Source: JBBQVS01 sp964657325 | GTDB taxonomy: Bacteria > Chloroflexota > Ktedonobacteria > Ktedonobacterales > Ktedonobacteraceae | Assembly: GCA_964657325.1 (NCBI GenBank) | Contig: CAZZVE010000009.1 | Span: 5,465-69,464, forward strand | Reading direction: 5' to 3' | Length of the DNA: 64,000 nucleotides | Shown: piece by piece, positions 61,380 through 64,000 of the stretch | Layout: the number at the start of each line of letters is the position of its first letter | How positions within the stretch are numbered: the stretch's first letter is position 1 | The notes under the pieces: model-generated | The model's input: the letters and a program-made list of their open reading frames with translations, nothing else | Told to the model about the DNA's origin: nothing | Databases searched by the model: none | Position numbers and translations under genes: made by a program

Positions 61380-62412
61380 GGTGTGCCTCCACTTTCATAC
61401 GCTTCAACGGCTCTACCGCGACGGGTTCTACGGTGCGAGTAGAGGCTACTAGCCGAAGTGCTGTAGATAAAACCGCCAGGCCATCCTCGCCCGTCACAGT
61501 AGGAGCTATATCGTGCTCAATAGCTGAAAGCACATCTTCATACTCCAGACGCAACGGTTCAGCCTTCTGCACCTTGAAACGTCTCATGGTTCCCTCACTC
61601 ACGCCGGATAGAGAGCGCAGCGTGTCCCATGTTGTGGTTGTGTAGTCATTCTCGTAAAAATAGATATCCTGGGTCAGATAATTGACAAGATACATGCCAC
61701 GTTCCCCGGTAACACTCAGCTCACGTACCTTTGTAGGAGTGAGCCAATTCACATCCAGCATCCCAATTGCGTGATTGGCGAAATGGAGAATACCAAGCAG
61801 TAAGTCTTCGTGAGTACTATGAATGTGTTGCTGTGTCTCCGCATAGACACGCTCGACCTCGGCATCAACAAGATAGCGCATCACGTCGATATCATGAGTA
61901 GCAAGATCGAGTGTCACGCCAACATCACGAATACGTGGCGGGAAAGGGCCAAGTCGTCGCGCATGCAGGTGAAAAATCTGACCAAGCTCACCAGAGCTAA
62001 TGCGACGTTTCAACTCGACAATAGCTGGATTAAAGCGTTCGATGTGTCCTACCGCGATCTTCACCCCTGCGCGTTGAGCCAGCTGAATGAGGGCTTGTGC
62101 CTCTTCAAGCGTCTGGGTCATTGGCTTCTCAAGCAGGATATGTATTCCTCTTTCAAGCAGATAGGCCGCAACGTCAAAATGCAAGTGTGTAGGTACAGCT
62201 ACCGTTACAAGGTCTGGTCGCGTCTGCTCCACCATTACTTGATAGTCTTTGTAACCCTGGATATTGAAGCGGTTGGCAGCACATTGTAGTGTAGGCTGAT
62301 GCGCCTCCGCGACACCAACCAGTTGTATGCGTTCTTCGCCAAAGTCTCTTAGAACGCGCAGATGATTTGTCCCCATTGAGCCGGCACCAATAACAGCTAC
62401 CTTTAATCGCAT
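61369..62412 (-). CDS. Gfo/Idh/MocA oxidoreductase, UDP-GlcNAc 3-dehydrogenase-like
   Basis: A 347-residue NAD-dependent dehydrogenase. The N-terminal motif is VAVIGAGSMGTNHLRVL, LLEKPMTQTLEEA holds the EKP motif, and GHIERFNPAIVEL with RRLGPFPPRIRDVGVTLDLA matches UDP-GlcNAc or UDP-GlcNAcA 3-dehydrogenases (GnnA, WbpB, WlbA). It would make a 3-keto UDP-sugar that the next aminotransferase aminates. Overlaps on both sides (10-11 bases) show tight coupling. Which UDP-sugar is oxidised is open. Confidence 0.87.
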   Translation of the reverse strand: MRLKVAVIGAGSMGTNHLRVLRDFGEERIQLVGVAEAHQPTLQCAANRFNIQGYKDYQVMVEQTRPDLVTVAVPTHLHFDVAAYLLERGIHILLEKPMTQTLEEAQALIQLAQRAGVKIAVGHIERFNPAIVELKRRISSGELGQIFHLHARRLGPFPPRIRDVGVTLDLATHDIDVMRYLVDAEVERVYAETQQHIHSTHEDLLLGILHFANHAIGMLDVNWLTPTKVRELSVTGERGMYLVNYLTQDIYFYENDYTTTTWDTLRSLSGVSEGTMRRFKVQKAEPLRLEYEDVLSAIEHDIAPTVTGEDGLAVLSTALRLVASTRTVEPVAVEPLKRMKVEAHHVF

Positions 62413-63527
62413 AAAACTAAAACCTCCCTGACAATAAGAGCAAGTTCTTCTTGTGTCACTCCTGGATGAACCGGAAGCGATAATACTTGCTCTGCCGCCT
62501 CCTCCGCCACTGGCAAATATCTTCCTTCTCGTGAGTCATGTTCTCCACGCCTGGATGATTGTGCGATATGAAATGTGCTTGGTCTATCTCTATAAAATGG
62601 CTGTCGATAGATAGTCGTGGGATAGTGTATCGCCGTTCCCACACCACGGATTTGAAGTTGTGCTATCCATTCCTCTCGTCTTTGAGGAACACGAATAGTA
62701 TATTGATGATAAACATGGCGATAGCCTGGACGTGTGAATGGTGTTTGCACTGCCTGGCTCAGGTGCTTTGATAGATAGGCCGCGTTAGCAATGCGCCGCT
62801 CGGTGAAATGCTCAAGTTTCTCTAGCTGTACCACTCCTAACGCAGCTTGCATCTCAGTCATGCGCAGATTGTGACCCATCGCTATGTGGTAATAGCGTTC
62901 CTTCTGCCCATGACTACGCATCAGGCGAATATTTTCAGCAAGCGCAGAATCGTTCGTGGTCACCATGCCGCCCTCACCGGTAGTCATGTTCTTGGTGGAA
63001 TAGAATGAAAAGCACCCTGTACCGAAACTGCCAACGGGTCTCCCATCTATAGAAGCGGCATGAGCCTGACATGCATCTTCGATAACCGCGAGGTGATGAG
63101 TGGTCGCAAGCTGCATGAGTTTCGGCATATCGCAGGGATGCCCATAGAGATGGACAGGAATAATTGCACGGGTGCGTGACGTAATCGCGGCCTCTACCAT
63201 ATCAATATCAAGCGTATAGGTGATCGGGTCTATATCCACGAACACAGGCGTAGCACCAACAAGGAGAATAACGTTGGCTGTTGCAGCAAAGCTGAACGCG
63301 GTCGTAATAACCTCATCTCCAGGACCAATACCGTGTGCGAGTAATGCAAGATGCAATGCTGCCGTTCCAGAAGAGACAGCGATAGCCTCGCGCACATGAC
63401 AGACCTCCGCGAAACGCTGTTCAAATGCTGCTACCATTTTACCTTGTGCTAATTGGCCCGATGCGAGAACACGTAGGACCGCAGCCTCTTCTTCGGCACC
63501 TAAAAAAGGACGTGCAATAGGAATCAT
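62403..63527 (-). CDS. DegT/DnrJ/EryC1 aminotransferase (3-keto sugar type?)
   Basis: A 374-residue PLP aminotransferase. Lysine is in FSFYSTKNMTTGEGGMV; other marks are AIAVSSGTAALHLALLA, FSFAATANVILLVGATPVF and IEDACQAHAASIDGRPVGS. It matches WbpE/GnnB-type enzymes and is coupled to the 3-dehydrogenase gene, so 3-amination is the best guess. Around SRRGEHDSREGRY is an insertion before PVAEEAAEQVLSLPVHPG that most relatives lack. It is the first gene of the locus. ATG 63527 is preceded by AAGGATG. Confidence 0.9.
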   Translation of the reverse strand: MIPIARPFLGAEEEAAVLRVLASGQLAQGKMVAAFEQRFAEVCHVREAIAVSSGTAALHLALLAHGIGPGDEVITTAFSFAATANVILLVGATPVFVDIDPITYTLDIDMVEAAITSRTRAIIPVHLYGHPCDMPKLMQLATTHHLAVIEDACQAHAASIDGRPVGSFGTGCFSFYSTKNMTTGEGGMVTTNDSALAENIRLMRSHGQKERYYHIAMGHNLRMTEMQAALGVVQLEKLEHFTERRIANAAYLSKHLSQAVQTPFTRPGYRHVYHQYTIRVPQRREEWIAQLQIRGVGTAIHYPTTIYRQPFYRDRPSTFHIAQSSRRGEHDSREGRYLPVAEEAAEQVLSLPVHPGVTQEELALIVREVLVLCD

Positions 63528-63957
63528 AAAAATACATCCTTGTGAAGTTGTTATATTGTTGAGGGAAAAGAAAGCTTAAGCTTATCTTATGTGGACTATG
63601 TGCGTATCACTTACCATCAGCATGTCTCTCGCTGACAGGAAGTACCTCGCTCGATAGTTAATGTGAGAAGATACACACGAATGATGAGTTGCTCTCCACA
63701 GTACATACCCTATCCACCTTTACCCCACTTACTCCCAGATTTTATATGACGAAATCAATAGTATGATTACTTACACTACATGTAGTATAACCGCCGCTTA
63801 AAGAGCATATATTTATATCTACTTACATTCTTGCATTGTCGCCACTCTGCACTGCTTTCCAAAATGCGACCTTTGTTGTGGAGAGAAAGACGAGGGGAAG
63901 GTACTGCCGACAGAAGGCACTTCCCTCTCGCAGAATGCTGAGATGTACAGCCTGCTA
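63528..63957. other. Leader/promoter region of the polysaccharide locus
   Basis: 430 bases without a gene, upstream of the first locus gene. It must hold that promoter, but no clear -35/-10 pair stands out. A perfect 12-bp palindrome ACTACATGTAGT lies at 63775-63786, and AAGCTTAAGCTT at 63590-63601. A terminator-like hairpin sits at 63892-63927. Confidence 0.5.
63892..63927 (-). terminator. Terminator-like hairpin after the right-edge gene
   Basis: On the minus strand GAGGGAAG and TGCC pair with CTTCCCCTC and GGCA, with small bulges, around a 7-base loop. A T-rich stretch (GTCTTTCTCT) follows. It is about 30 bases after the stop of the predicted right-edge gene. Confidence 0.4.
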
Positions 63958-64000
63958 CTAAATCTCCTCAGGCTTCAGCTTCATCCTCCACTCTTCAGTT
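63958..64000 (-). CDS. Partial gene at right edge (C-terminus only)
   Basis: From the window edge a minus frame reads TEEWRMKLKPEEI and ends in TAG at 63960-63958. The hydrophilic, coding-like tail plus the hairpin just beyond suggest the end of a real gene. Fourteen codons are too few for an assignment or for certainty. Confidence 0.35.
   Translation of the reverse strand, partial: TEEWRMKLKPEEI

Overview
This window looks like chromosomal DNA of a large-genome soil bacterium, most likely of the class Ktedonobacteria (Chloroflexota). The inference rests on a one-pass Ser/Thr kinase with a Thr/Pro-rich outer region, the remnant of an FHA-ABC transporter, frequent TTG and GTG starts behind strong AGGAGG-type sites, moderate GC content and long intergenic palindromes. 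No rRNA, tRNA or CRISPR array was seen. A run of exactly 100 N (31454-31553) marks a scaffold gap.

Region 1 (0-9.1 kb): a partial gene at the left edge, a membrane Ser/Thr kinase, a decayed FHA-ABC transporter, then a urease locus in the order ureF, ureD, ureA, ureB, ureC, a methyltransferase, ureG. No ureE is present; UreG carries a histidine-rich tail. Region 2 (9.2-11.1 kb): an IS607-type element with tnpA and tnpB. The TnpB lacks the usual RuvC-II glutamate and the zinc-finger cysteines. Its right end appears to give a -35 box to the permease gene beside it.

Region 3 (11.2-24 kb): purine catabolism. It holds an NCS1 permease, a Rieske oxygenase on the other strand, then uraD, urate oxidase, HIU hydrolase, an allantoate-amidohydrolase-type enzyme, allantoinase, a two-gene molybdenum hydroxylase, a DUF3830 protein and an 8-oxoguanine-deaminase-type amidohydrolase. 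With urease nearby, this would take oxidised purines through urate, allantoin and allantoate towards ammonia; the enzyme that releases urea from the ureido intermediate is not in the window. Region 4 (24.2-28 kb): a gentisate dioxygenase and a salicylyl-CoA-5-hydroxylase-like flavoprotein form an operon facing a PadR regulator and a DinB-fold protein. A near-perfect 23-bp palindrome lies at the operon's predicted start point.

Region 5 (28-39 kb): GTP-type PEP carboxykinase, L-fuconate dehydratase, the gap, cobyrinate a,c-diamide synthase, a methyltransferase, a GC-rich SDR with a TetR regulator and two matching operator candidates, then an asparagine-synthase-type amidotransferase and another methyltransferase. 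Region 6 (39.2-63.5 kb): a long same-strand polysaccharide locus. It encodes UDP-amino-sugar enzymes, a membrane sugar-phosphate transferase, four GT4 glycosyltransferases, a flippase, an O-antigen ligase/polymerase, a tyrosine autokinase with its PHP phosphatase, a DUF4012 protein and a beta-helix protein. The layout fits a Wzx/Wzy-type exopolysaccharide rich in amino sugars and uronic acids.
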